A stretch of DNA of 64,000 nucleotides from Auricularia sp. M13 (taxonomy: Eukaryota > Basidiomycota > Agaricomycetes > Auriculariales > Auriculariaceae). The notes under the pieces are model-generated. The model had not been told where the DNA came from. It was given only the letters and a program-made list of their open reading frames with translations, and ran no database searches. Position 1 is the first letter of the stretch. Each line of letters opens with the position of its first letter. The stretch spans positions 2,294,001 to 2,358,000 of the forward strand of contig CM073199.1 in NCBI GenBank assembly GCA_037042915.1, given 5' to 3'. This document shows positions 19,211 through 29,485 of this stretch, piece after piece. The translations under genes and the position numbers were made by a program.

Positions 19211-20792
19211 CCCACCACTGGATGATGCACTGATACATCATCATTTCTTGGAAATCAGTTGGGAGTCAATGTGCAGATCATTGGCGACGTCCGGCGCAAC
19301 TCACTGTTCACTCTCAATGCTGCCGTCCGTCCACGCTGCCGTTTCGATCGGAAGTAACAACCTGTAGCCGTTGAAGCACGGCAGCAGCAGCTCCTTGTTT
19401 GAGCAGGCAAGGATGACCCAATGCAATAGGCAAATCAATATGACCCCGTTGAACGATACGTAGCTGCTCGGACGTTCGTGAGCTTGGTTGATTGACCAGA
19501 GCAGCACCATCGAAATGGATCCGTCGCGAAGCAAAGGCGGTACAGTATTTGTGCACGCAAACGGCCACGATAGCGCAACCGGCCAAACGCCTGCCGCCGG
19601 CGCAATTCTCGCCCTCTGAGCTTCGCAATTTTTTTGTAGCATGCCATACATCCTGGGCACCCTATATTTACGTTTCTAAGTGAGGGATAGTAGTGATAGC
19701 TGAGATCGGTGTTCGGGATCGTCCGACGGTGGCCAAATCTGCCGATTCAACTTTCCGAAAGAGAGCTTTCGGGCCAACGGTCGCAATCTCTGCCTTCATA
19801 CTTTTGCAGACATAATATTGAATAGCTAATGCATCTATCTAATGGCAAAAATGACTGGCCAATCATGCACTGCTTTGTTAGCCCCGGATTCTTGGCCCCT
19901 TACAGTACGTGTGAGCAACTCCTGGGAAGTGAAACAGGTCATGCAACCAGTAAAACGTATAAGTCCGGTACTATAGCATGATCAAGGCAGTTTATATCTT
20001 CCTGAGTGAGATAGATGCTCTGGTGGTTGAGCATACTGTTCAACCCTTCTGAAGGGGATTCTGAGGGTTCTGAGCATGATTCTGACGAAATCTCGGGAAC
20101 AGAAAGCATGTTATATGACTCTGAGGATAGATAAATAGCCTGGACAGAGTCTTGCCACTGTTGTTGTACCAGAATCGGTGGATTGAGTTGTCCGGACAAG
20201 TTGGCCGTTTGCCTCGGTGAGAGCCGAATTGCATCCATCCCACTCGCACCTCTGGCATTCAACCACGACACATATAAAAATTACAGGAAAATATTTTTCT
20301 ATCTCCCAAGACGCATGGCCAGTATCCTATACAATTTATATCTGAGGGGTTCGTTGGGAAGAGAGAATATTAATGAAACAGCGAAAGTTGGCCGTTTGCG
20401 TGCACAAATACTGTAGGGAGGTCGTTAGTCTCTGAGCCAGGGTGTACGGGCGCTGCTGTCGCAGGTATGCTGAACGCGGTAGGGGTCGAATCGTAGGAGG
20501 GCACGCGGACTCCCTGCCGTAGCCGGGAGTGGGGACGGTGTGACGGTGTTGGCGCCGTGGGTTGTGACAAACAGCGGCGGCCGCTCGAGATGGGCGCAAG
20601 GGAGGGAGAGTTTGAGATGGAGCGCGGAGTGCCATGTCATCGAGCGCGATGAGTAGATCTCTTTGCGGTCGCCCGGCGCATGGAGTTTGCGGTGTTTGTA
20701 TCTTCGAGAACGACAAGAATGCTCGGCGGGGAGATGTTGGCGGTCGGACGAAGTCACAAGCTGCGGTGCGCAATGCAGGCAGAGTGCCTGGG
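19211..20792. repeat. Region with a perfect 27-bp inverted repeat (19541-19567 / 20389-20415)
   Basis: TACAGTATTTGTGCACGCAA plus CGGCCA... at 19541 is the exact reverse complement of 20389-20415. A shorter TTGGCCGTTTGC occurs again at about 20200. Open minus-strand frames at 19301-19660 and 19939-20271 show no recognised domain. It could be an 875-bp MITE, but no target duplication was found. Confidence 0.45.
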
Positions 20793-21866
20793 GAGAGAGA
20801 GAGAGAGAAATTCTTGAATTTTAGACAGCGTAAGCAGGCTACAAATACAGAGCCAAGACGCTGTGGTCTGTACAAAGTACATTCACTGCGTGAGACCTTG
20901 TACCAGCGCCCTCCTCACATAGAGGGCCTGGACGAGCCAGACCTGACCACACCACACCCAGAAGACATTCCCTACAGGGAGGTCACTCTGGAGGAGGTGA
21001 GAAAAGGCATCTTTGGACCTAACCCCCAGAAAGCGCCTGGTGATGAGGGAGTTCCCTACACTGGGTTGCGCTGGGCTTGGGATGTGGCACAGGAGGAGAT
21101 CTATCTTCTCATTGCGCGCTGTGCTCTTTGGGGCTACCACCCTCGTCGCTGGAGACGAGCCATTGCATATGTGCTCAAGAAAGCTGGCAAGACTGATTGG
21201 TCTAATCCAAGGTCTTACAGACTGATTACCTTGCTTGTCTGCTTGGGAAAAGTCTTGGAGCGCATTCAGGCAAAGCGCTTGACCTACATGGCATCTGCCA
21301 TGGGTCTTGTGCACCCCAACCAGTTTGGGGCCATGCCTGCGTCCTCCACTGTGGATGCTGCTCTGTGCTACACTCATGATGTGCAGACTGCTCGTGACAA
21401 GGGTTTGGTGACTAGTTCACTGACCTTTGACATCAAGGGCTACTTTGACTTTGTCAACCACCAGCGTCTGCTGCTGGTCCTGCGAGAGAAGCGTGTGCCT
21501 CTGCCCATTGTGCAGTGGGTTGCATCCTTCTTGCAGGACAGAGAGGCATCCATCTGCCTGGATGGTAGAGTCAGCAGCTGTAAGCCAGTTGAGAATGGAG
21601 TGCCTCAGGGCTCTCCAGTCTCTGGCATCCTCTCTGCATTTTACTCCACTGGGCTCATTGATTCATGCAGCAGAGGCGAGCTGCCCGGGAGGCAGAGATG
21701 CGCCAGCTCAATCCCACATTTGTGGCACCCACGCTCTTCCTCTATGTGGATGATGGGAGATGCACTGTGCACTCTGACAGCCTGGAGCTGAACACTGCTG
21801 AGCTGCGCTTCTGCTTCTGCATTATTCGGGAGTGGTTCAACCTGGCTGGTCTTCAGCCTGACCTGG
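20793..21866 (-). mobile_element. Twin-primed LINE fragment (inverted RT segment plus 3' tail)
   Basis: On the minus strand the last ~88 bp of the autonomous LINE (tail (TC)n at 20793, CTCTGTATTTGTAGCCTGCT) is in sense. It is joined at about 20881 to an antisense piece that matches LINE ORF2 26170-27149. This sense-tail plus inverted-upstream layout is what twin priming produces. The RT piece has a one-base deletion at about 21659 (GATTCATG for GAGTTCATG) that breaks the frame. Confidence 0.75.
20883..21866 (+). pseudogene. LINE reverse transcriptase fragment
   Basis: Encodes the RT fingers and palm, including APGDEGVPYTGLRWAW, FDIKGYFDFVNHQ, NGVPQGSPVSG and, after the frameshift, FLYVDDGRCT. 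It is more than 95% like the intact ORF2 by eye. It is truncated at both ends. Confidence 0.8.
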
Positions 21867-21927
21867 CAGTGGAGCAATTCTCGCTTTTCCAGCGCGCCCC
21901 TTCATCCGCCTCTTCGATCTAACGATC

Positions 21928-24849
21928 ATGGCATCTTCCTGGACCCACCAGGAGTCTATCGAGCCCGGGCGCGACCCTCCTGGGCCGGTGGATCGCGAGA
22001 AATCGCAGGTGCGAGTTCCAGACAAAACTGGGACTCCTAGAGCGCACCACCACTCCCCCTCCGCTTCCCTCGCTTCCATGGAGCTAGATAACGACGCTGC
22101 GCACTCCCCCACGACTCTGCAGCGAATTGGCAGCTTTGTGCGGTCGGGAGTACGCCGGTTGACCCCCAGGAGCGGCAGGAGCACCAGGAACGAGCTGCAG
22201 AGCAGGCAGCTCACTAGGAAGCGGTCTGACAGCCCTCCTAGACTCAGAGGTGCGCCCCAGCCAGTTCCAAAGCGTTATAGACGCTCCTCCTTTCGTTCTT
22301 CGCATCCTGGGGTCGAGACGAACCAGGAGGCCCACTTTGCAGCCCCTGGGGACGACCCCTTCGTTTCTGGAATCGATTTTCGCGCACACACATCTCCCAC
22401 ATCCCCTCCTGCATTCCACACCATTCCTGGCACCAGAGCGCACTCTGTGCGCGTCCCAGGCTCGTTTTTGCGCGAGGGTGACGTGGCCCCATCGGCTCCG
22501 GCCGGAGCGGACCGGTACCGCCTCCAGGACGCGCCGGAACGCGCAGGAGGAGCCCAGCAGTCCCCTCCAGCCTCCCCAACTCGAGCTGCACACTCTGGTG
22601 TGCAGCAGCTGGCTGTACTGACTCCAAACCGCTCAGAACACGCTCCTACCGCTTCAATGCGGCCCACAGTGTCTGCTCCTCGCCCCCTTAGTGCACTGCA
22701 CACTGGGGACGAGCCTGCTGCACTCACAACATCTGCTGTGCGCTCTGGGGTGTCCAAGGATGCCCTGGGCGCAATTCCGGCTCGTTCAACGGGCATTGGT
22801 ATTGATGACCGGCTGGGGGCGTCAGGAAAGGTGGATGGGCTCGTCCTCGAGCAGGGCGCCGCATATCGAGCCACTAGCTCACCTGCTGCGCCCAAAACCG
22901 TCGAAACGAGTTCGGCCTCACCAGAACAGGCTGAGGGAGCATCCAGATTGCAGGGCCTCGTTCCCACCGCTTCTGGACGCGCTCCTCGAGTTGCTGCACA
23001 TGGCAGCGGCTCAGATCGCGCCCCCTCGGTCAGAAATGACTGGGGTGTCGACTCAGCTCCTGGAGAGCCTCAATCGGCGCATAACTGGGGCAGTTCTGCC
23101 CCAGGTGAACCACAGGCAACCAAGTTGTCTTCTGCTGCAACAAAGTTGCCCTATGCTCGCCCTAGCACCTCAATCCCCCAAGGGGAGACTATGTCAGTCT
23201 GTGGTGACGAGGACATGCACTCTGTGCACTCAGTTCAGGACTGGAGGGCACAGAATGTGCCAGCCAACTTGGGCTGTCTGCCAGACGGCACACCACTTGA
23301 GGAGGCAGTCAATGACATCAGGTCTGACCTGCAGCACCTCATTGCACGTGCCACTGCAGTCAATGCGGCTGTCTGGAACCAGGAAGACCAGTACTGGCGC
23401 TGGGCAGACCTTTGGACAGCAGAGCGTGTCACTGAGCTTGCCAGAGTCATGTGCTCATCGGCAGCTGCAGGAGAAGCAGAGCAACACTTTGGGTACTTGT
23501 CCTGCCCACAGCCCACACTCCTTGACACCCTTGTCTCGGATATGGCCGAGGTCAAGCGCAACATTGCCTTCCTCACTGCCCAACAGGCCTCTGCGCCTTC
23601 AAGTGCCCAACAGCAGCAGCCTGCAGCAGTAGCAGCTCCTACAGCCGCTCCTGCAAAGGCAAGCGCACCTGGCCGCTCCTATGCGTCGCGTGCTGCTCAG
23701 CCAGCTGCCAAAGGCACTGTGGTGCCTGCCCGTCCCAGTGCAGTGCCAAAGCCACCTCCTACCAATGGTCGTGCGCGCCACCACCCAGGTCGTCTCATCC
23801 TGAGCGTCCGTGCCACCCCTGAGCTCACTGCTCATGTGCGCAACAATGCAAGCCGCTTGCGCGCCGCAGTGAACACTGCGCTTGCTCCTCACAAGAGCAA
23901 GTCGCCTGCCAAGCTCCCACTTCGTGTCACAAGTGTGGACACCACCGCCTCTGGCAACATTGTGGTGGTTGCGGCAGATGGACTGACTTCAGCAGATCTG
24001 GTTGAACATGGAGATGCAATTGCGTCTGCCATTGTGCCAGACTCTGGCTCATTCATCAAGGCGTCTCGCGATGAGCCTTGGCACCAAGTGCTAGTCAATG
24101 GTGTCTCGACTCGAGTTCATGAGATTGAGGGACTGCCCACTGGGCAAGACCTCCTCTCAGACATTGTTGAGTTCAACACTCACAAGTTTGACTGGGCCAC
24201 CATGCCACGCTGGCTGGGAAGTGCAGCAGACCTTGCTGGCAAGAGCTCAGGCTCTGTCATTTTGGCATTCCTGAGTGAGGCAGATGCTCACTATGCAGTT
24301 GAGCATGCAGTCAGTGTCTTTGGACGCCTCTGCTCAGTTCGCTACTTTGAGGACATGCCTCGTCTGCGCACCTGTGACAGGTGTTGCAGCCTTGACCACA
24401 TTGCTCGCATTTGCGACAAGCCCATGCGCTGTGGAGTCTGCAGTGCCAGCACCCACACCACTGCCAACCACACTTGCGAGCAGATGGAGTGCGAGTTCTA
24501 CAGCTCTGTACATGCACCTGGAACTCACTGTGAGCACACTCAGCTCAAGTGCCCTCACTGTGGTGGGGCACATGTTGTGCGCGACTCCCAGTGCAAGATC
24601 TGGCAGCGGCGTCGCATGGCGCTGCGCAAGCCCAGACATGATGCACCCAAGGCTGCAACTGCGCCCAAGCTGCGCCGCACCAAGAGCAGAGTTGCACTTG
24701 GCCCCAAGGCCAATGTGTCTGGCAGCAATGCAGTCCCTCTGGGCACTAACTCTCGCTCAGAGGCAGACGCCGCGGCCAAGGCTGCAGCAACTGCAAGCAG
24801 CACTCGTGACAAGCCCAGCACACCTGCGCCTGACACTGAGTCTGCATGA
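21928..24849 (+). CDS. LINE ORF1 (Gag-like RNA-binding protein), 973 aa
   Basis: Starts MASSWTHQESIEPGRDPPGP. The N-terminal ~350 residues are basic and disordered. A conserved central domain lies at about 590-800 (with RLILSVRATPELTAHVRNNA). A Cys/His cluster lies at about 813-885: CDRCCSLDHIARIC, RCGVCSAST, CEQMECEF and CPHCGGAH, followed by a basic tail. Such knuckles bind the element's own RNA and build the cytoplasmic RNP needed for retrotransposition. The last codon overlaps the ORF2 start as ATGA (24846-24849), which points to termination-reinitiation for ORF2. The first third is nearly identical to the half-LINE at 15436; the rest is clearly diverged from it. Confidence 0.9.
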   Translation: MASSWTHQESIEPGRDPPGPVDREKSQVRVPDKTGTPRAHHHSPSASLASMELDNDAAHSPTTLQRIGSFVRSGVRRLTPRSGRSTRNELQSRQLTRKRSDSPPRLRGAPQPVPKRYRRSSFRSSHPGVETNQEAHFAAPGDDPFVSGIDFRAHTSPTSPPAFHTIPGTRAHSVRVPGSFLREGDVAPSAPAGADRYRLQDAPERAGGAQQSPPASPTRAAHSGVQQLAVLTPNRSEHAPTASMRPTVSAPRPLSALHTGDEPAALTTSAVRSGVSKDALGAIPARSTGIGIDDRLGASGKVDGLVLEQGAAYRATSSPAAPKTVETSSASPEQAEGASRLQGLVPTASGRAPRVAAHGSGSDRAPSVRNDWGVDSAPGEPQSAHNWGSSAPGEPQATKLSSAATKLPYARPSTSIPQGETMSVCGDEDMHSVHSVQDWRAQNVPANLGCLPDGTPLEEAVNDIRSDLQHLIARATAVNAAVWNQEDQYWRWADLWTAERVTELARVMCSSAAAGEAEQHFGYLSCPQPTLLDTLVSDMAEVKRNIAFLTAQQASAPSSAQQQQPAAVAAPTAAPAKASAPGRSYASRAAQPAAKGTVVPARPSAVPKPPPTNGRARHHPGRLILSVRATPELTAHVRNNASRLRAAVNTALAPHKSKSPAKLPLRVTSVDTTASGNIVVVAADGLTSADLVEHGDAIASAIVPDSGSFIKASRDEPWHQVLVNGVSTRVHEIEGLPTGQDLLSDIVEFNTHKFDWATMPRWLGSAADLAGKSSGSVILAFLSEADAHYAVEHAVSVFGRLCSVRYFEDMPRLRTCDRCCSLDHIARICDKPMRCGVCSASTHTTANHTCEQMECEFYSSVHAPGTHCEHTQLKCPHCGGAHVVRDSQCKIWQRRRMALRKPRHDAPKAATAPKLRRTKSRVALGPKANVSGSNAVPLGTNSRSEADAAAKAAATASSTRDKPSTPAPDTESA

Positions 24850-27800
24850 GAGACACCACTCGCCCCATTCGTGTCTCCATGACCAATGTGCGACGTCTCA
24901 ATGACTCGCAGTCTGCACTCTTCACTCCTGGCTCCCATTATGGGAGCCCTCTTGCATCTGATATTTATCTGGTCACTGAACCGTGGTGGCGTGTTGGTGA
25001 TGAACCAGATGAGCCACACTACTCTGTCAAGGAACCAGCAGGCATGTATCCCATCCTGCCAGTTCAAGTAGTGCCTGCTCTTGAGAGGCCACGTGTCTTT
25101 GCCTATGCGTCTGCGACGCGGCGTGACTTTGAAGTATTTAACCGCTATGACCTTGCCCAAGATCTTGACTTTCTCATTCTTGAGATTCGTCAAGGGAGGC
25201 GTCCAGCGTTCTTACTTGTCCTCATGTACAATGAGGACGCTCCTGAGGGGGCTGAGCGACTTGGCCGCACTTTTGCGCGCTTCAAGCTCATTGACCTTCC
25301 AGACATGCCAATTGCCATTGCCATGGATGCAAATGAACACCACCATGTGTGGGACTTGTTTGCGGCCAACTCCTCTCGAGGGGGTGAGCAGATGCTGGAG
25401 TGGATGGAGGAGCATGGGTTCGCTGTGCTCAACAGTCCTGATGTGGCCACTTGGCGCAAGGACAACCACTCTCAGTCCTCTGTTCTGGACTTGGTGTGGC
25501 AGAATGACCAAATGGCTGCACTTGGTCTGCTGCAAGACTTTGCGGTGTCAGACGACGTCCATGACTTCTCTGACCATCACACTGTCTCCTGGGTCTTTGA
25601 CCTGGGTGCTGAAGATGTGGACCTTGGTTCTGGAGCCAGCTACAACTTCAAGCATGCAGATGAGGCCGAGTTCAAGGCAGAGTTTCGCTCTCGCCTGGAT
25701 GGCCATGCAGCAGTGTTTGCAGAGCTGCAAAGTGCTCCCAAGCACACTCGCAACACTGGGCTCCTAGAGCGCACTGCAGCAGCACTCCATGACGCTCTCA
25801 ATGGTGCCACTCAGGCCAAGGTGCCCAAGAGGAGACCCTCTAAGCACTCTCAGCCCTGGTGGACCCCTGCACTCACCCAGAGCTTGCAGAAGATGCGAGA
25901 TGCAGAGAGAGCTGCACAGGACTTTGCAAGGCGCATGTGCCGCTCCAATGCAATCCTGACTGCAACTGCAGCCAGGGAGCGCAACTACCATCGTCGCCAG
26001 GTAAAGCGCACCAAGCGTGACTACTGGAACAAGGTAGTGGAGGATGCCACTGTGGATGACATCTGGGACATGCGCAAGTGGTCCCAGGGAAGTCGGGGGT
26101 ACCGTTCTCCTGACATTCGTCGCCCAGATGGTACCTTTGCGCGCACTCATGCTGAAAAGTGTGATGCACTGCGCGAGACATTGTACCAGCGCCCTCCTCA
26201 CATAGAGGGCCTGGACGAGCCAGACCTGACCACACCACACCCAGAAGACATTCCCTACAGGGAGGTCACTCTGGAGGAGGTGAGAGAAGGCATCTTTGGA
26301 CCTAACCCCCAGAAAGCGCCTGGTGATGAGGGAGTTCCCTACACTGGGTTGCGCTGGGCTTGGGATGTGGCACAGGAGGAGATTTATCTTCTCATTGCGC
26401 GCTGTGCTCTTTGGGGCTACCACCCTCGTCGCTGGAGACGAGCCATTGCATATGTGCTCAAGAAAGCAGGCAAGACTGATTGGTCTAATCCAAGGTCTTA
26501 CAGACTGATTACCTTGCTTGTCTGCTTGGGAAAAGTCTTGGAGCGCATTCAGGCAAAGCGCTTGACCTACATGGCATCTGCCATGGGTCTTGTTCACCCC
26601 AACCAGTTTGGGGCCATGCCTGCGTCCTCCACTGTGGATGCTGCTCTGTGCTACACTCATGATGTGCAGACTGCTCGTGACAAGGGTTTGGTGACTAGTT
26701 CCCTGACCTTTGACATCAAGGGTTACTTTGACTTTATCAACCACCAGCGTCTCCTGCTGGTCTTGCGAGAGAAGCGTGTGCCTCTGCCCATTGTGCAGTG
26801 GGTTGCATCCTTCTTGCAGGACAGAGAGGCATCCATCTGCCTGGATGGTAGAGTCAGCAGCTGTAAGCCAGTTGAGAATGGAGTGCCTCAGGGCTCTCCA
26901 GTCTCTGGCATCCTCTCTGCCTTCTACTCTACTGGGCTCATTGAGTTCATGCAGCAGAGGCGAGCTGCCCGCGAGGCAGAGATGCGCCAGCTCAATCCCA
27001 CAATTGTGGCACCCACCCTATTCCTCTATGTGGATGATGGGAGATGCACTGTGCACTCTGACAGCCTGGAGCTGAACACTGCTGAGCTGCGCTTCTGCTT
27101 CTGCATTATTCGGGAGTGGTTCAACCTGGCAGGTCTTCAACCTGACCTGGACAAGTGTGAGCTTATGCACCACACCTGGCGTCGCAAGGATGGCTCCTTT
27201 GCTGACATTGCTGCCAATGATGACTTGGCCATGGCCTACACCGATGCTCAGGGCCAGATTGCTCGCCTGCGCCCTCTCCCAGTTGTACGCTGGCTGGGGA
27301 TCTTCTTTGACCCCAAGTTGACCTATCGCGCCCATGTGGACAAGGCCTGCGCCAAGGCGCGCAAGGCAGCCATGGGATTGCGCATGCTGGCCAACACTGT
27401 GCGTGGTCTCCACCAGGGACACATGCGCAGGCTGTACATCTCCTGCATTCTCCCCATTCTCCTCTATGCTTCACCAGTATGGTGGATGCAAAGGGCATGG
27501 CAAGCTGAGAAGCTCATGCGTGTGCAGAACTTGTGTCTGCGCATGATCTGTGCTGTCTTCAAGACTTCGCCCATTTATGCTCTTGAGTTGGAGGCAGCTA
27601 TTCCTCCTATACACTTGGTATTAGACAAGGCGGATGACCTTGCTGCTGCTCGCCTACACAAGTTGGGGCCTTGCAGTCCTGTCTTGCAGCGCCTGCACCC
27701 TGCCTGGCACCAGTCTCCAATGGAGAAGCCACCAGTGGTTCACAAGCGTGGTCAAACTCGCTCCTCTCTTCGCTACCTTGCCAAGCTCACCTCACCTGGC

Positions 27801-28874
27801 AATGAGCGCATTGAGCCCTTCCACATTGCCCCATGGGCCGTTTCTCTGCTTGCAGCTTTTCCAGGTCGCATCCACCTGAGGCCTGTGCCAAAGGGTGTGA
27901 GCAAAGCTGATGCTGCAGAGTCCCATGTCAGACTTGTGCAGATGCTGGAACTCAGTTCTGCAAACCTGCTGATCTACACTGATGGTTCCCTTTTAGACAC
28001 TCCAACTGGTCGCAGGACTGGTGCAGCTTTTGTGACCTACCTGGAGGGTCAGGAGCAGTCTTGCGGTCGCATCCCTATGGGGTCCCAGGCTGAGGTCTAT
28101 GATGCTGAGATGCATGCCCTCTCTGCTGCCATGGACCATGTTGCCCATTACATGGACTTGCCCATGGGCTCGGCCTCCCACCTTCACTTCTTTGCTGACA
28201 ACTCTTCAGCTGTTGAGGCCATTGTCAAGGAGCGTCCTGCTTCTGCCCAGCAGTTTTCCATTTCTTTCTGCGAGCATGCTCGTGACTTCCTTGCTGCTGA
28301 TGCTTCTCATGAGGTGACCATCTCTTGGGTCCCCAGCCATATTGGCATAAGGGGCAATGAGCGTGCAGATGAGTTAGCCAAGGAGGCAGCTCGCATGCAA
28401 GGTCCCTCATGGGCCACTGTGTCCCACCTCAAAAGACGTGCCAAGGAGCGTGTCATGGAGACTTGGATAGAGGAGTGGGCAGAGTCACCTCCTCGGGGTT
28501 TGTATGCCAGGGCAGCCTATGGGCCACCCAAGAGGCGCCCTCCACCTCACTTTGGTGAGCTGCCTCGCCGTCTTTATGGACTGGTCATGCAGTGCCGCCT
28601 TGGACATGCGTTCATGGGCGAGTACTATCAGCGCCATGTTCCCACTGAAGATGTGGCCTGCCCTTGTGGACACCACTTACAGACACGCGATCATATCCTT
28701 AGAGATTGCGAGCGCCATGACGAGCACTATCACCACTTTGCCTCCTTCAAGCCTGACTTGCTTGGGACGCATGCGCTACTCAGTACGCGCAAGGGCATCT
28801 CTGCCTTGGCCAAATTCATCCACTCGTCGGGTGCGTTCACCAAAACTGGTGAGCCACCGCCGCAGGACCCTTAG
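24846..28874 (+). CDS. LINE ORF2: APE endonuclease, reverse transcriptase, RNase H, 1342 aa
   Basis: Domains in order: apurinic-type endonuclease at about 10-250 (TNVRRLND, TEPWW, AMDANEHHHVWD at ~157, SVLDLVW, SDHHTVSW at ~241); reverse transcriptase at about 440-780 (GPNPQKAPGDEGV, FDIKGYFDF at ~621, NGVPQGSPVSG at ~678, FLYVDDG at ~726 with the catalytic Asp pair); RNase H at about 1040-1180 (IYTDGSL, AEMHAL, FADNSSAVEA, SWVPSHIGIRGNERADELA with its acidic residues and His); and a C-terminal C-x-C-x5-H-x5-C type finger near 1272 (CPCGHHLQTRDHILRDC). It nicks target DNA and primes cDNA from the element RNA. All catalytic residues seen are intact, so this copy may be active and could serve the half-LINEs. 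Confidence 0.92.
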   Translation: MRDTTRPIRVSMTNVRRLNDSQSALFTPGSHYGSPLASDIYLVTEPWWRVGDEPDEPHYSVKEPAGMYPILPVQVVPALERPRVFAYASATRRDFEVFNRYDLAQDLDFLILEIRQGRRPAFLLVLMYNEDAPEGAERLGRTFARFKLIDLPDMPIAIAMDANEHHHVWDLFAANSSRGGEQMLEWMEEHGFAVLNSPDVATWRKDNHSQSSVLDLVWQNDQMAALGLLQDFAVSDDVHDFSDHHTVSWVFDLGAEDVDLGSGASYNFKHADEAEFKAEFRSRLDGHAAVFAELQSAPKHTRNTGLLERTAAALHDALNGATQAKVPKRRPSKHSQPWWTPALTQSLQKMRDAERAAQDFARRMCRSNAILTATAARERNYHRRQVKRTKRDYWNKVVEDATVDDIWDMRKWSQGSRGYRSPDIRRPDGTFARTHAEKCDALRETLYQRPPHIEGLDEPDLTTPHPEDIPYREVTLEEVREGIFGPNPQKAPGDEGVPYTGLRWAWDVAQEEIYLLIARCALWGYHPRRWRRAIAYVLKKAGKTDWSNPRSYRLITLLVCLGKVLERIQAKRLTYMASAMGLVHPNQFGAMPASSTVDAALCYTHDVQTARDKGLVTSSLTFDIKGYFDFINHQRLLLVLREKRVPLPIVQWVASFLQDREASICLDGRVSSCKPVENGVPQGSPVSGILSAFYSTGLIEFMQQRRAAREAEMRQLNPTIVAPTLFLYVDDGRCTVHSDSLELNTAELRFCFCIIREWFNLAGLQPDLDKCELMHHTWRRKDGSFADIAANDDLAMAYTDAQGQIARLRPLPVVRWLGIFFDPKLTYRAHVDKACAKARKAAMGLRMLANTVRGLHQGHMRRLYISCILPILLYASPVWWMQRAWQAEKLMRVQNLCLRMICAVFKTSPIYALELEAAIPPIHLVLDKADDLAAARLHKLGPCSPVLQRLHPAWHQSPMEKPPVVHKRGQTRSSLRYLAKLTSPGNERIEPFHIAPWAVSLLAAFPGRIHLRPVPKGVSKADAAESHVRLVQMLELSSANLLIYTDGSLLDTPTGRRTGAAFVTYLEGQEQSCGRIPMGSQAEVYDAEMHALSAAMDHVAHYMDLPMGSASHLHFFADNSSAVEAIVKERPASAQQFSISFCEHARDFLAADASHEVTISWVPSHIGIRGNERADELAKEAARMQGPSWATVSHLKRRAKERVMETWIEEWAESPPRGLYARAAYGPPKRRPPPHFGELPRRLYGLVMQCRLGHAFMGEYYQRHVPTEDVACPCGHHLQTRDHILRDCERHDEHYHHFASFKPDLLGTHALLSTRKGISALAKFIHSSGAFTKTGEPPPQDP

Positions 28875-29391
28875 GGTTGGGAGGACCATGAGCTGCGCCG
28901 TGGCTCCACATGGCTTTGACCATGTTGCGGTGCGCCTATGTCTGTAGGCTACAGCCCCACCCATCCAGACTCTGCCCTCTACCCTCTATCAGTCTCTAAG
29001 ATACTTTTCTTGAGTGTCTCAAGAGATACACCCATAGTGGCCCTAAAGGGCCACATGCAGCTGCCTACTTGCTAACATCTGCTTGCTTATTAGCGAGCTG
29101 GTCACTTCATGTGCTGATGAGGCGCATGAAGTTATGGTATGTTTGTATATTTTTATTTATTCTATGCCCCAATGCCCCTATACCCCTATGGAACTGCGCT
29201 CACAACTTTGTTACACCCAGAATCCACACCAGTTTGCACTAGATCCCTCTACACCCCTGTTACGACCCCGTCTTGCCTGCCCCATGTTGACCCATTGGAA
29301 TGTACTTTGTACAGACCACAGCGTCTTGGCTCTGTATTTGTAGCCTGCTTACGCTCTCTAAAATTCAAAAATTTCTCTCTCTCTCTCTCTC
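28875..29391 (+). other. LINE 3'UTR and (TC)n tail
   Basis: Ends GGCTCTGTATTTGTAGCCTG, CTTACGCTCTCTAAAATTC and TCTCTCTCTCTCTC. The tail is a TC dinucleotide repeat in all five LINE-family 3' ends seen in this window. Confidence 0.85.
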
Positions 29392-29485
29392 ATGCAGTGC
29401 CACCTTGGACCTGTGTTCATTGGGCACCTTAGGCGATCTGTTTGTGACCCCCAAGGCCCCTAGCTGAGACCATTGATGTCTCTCT

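Larger units (their letters stand above)
21867..29391 (+). mobile_element. Full-length Tad1-like LINE, apparently autonomous
   Basis: 5'UTR 21867-21927, ORF1 21928-24849, ORF2 24846-28874, 3'UTR 28875-29391 with a (TC)n tail instead of poly(A). Both ORFs are uninterrupted. APE endonuclease, RT, RNase H and a C-terminal CCHC place it in the RNase H-bearing I/Tad group; Tad1-like is the usual fungal clade. It landed next to, or inside, an old Gypsy integrase sequence to its right. No clear target duplication; GCAGTG occurs at both edges. Confidence 0.9.
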
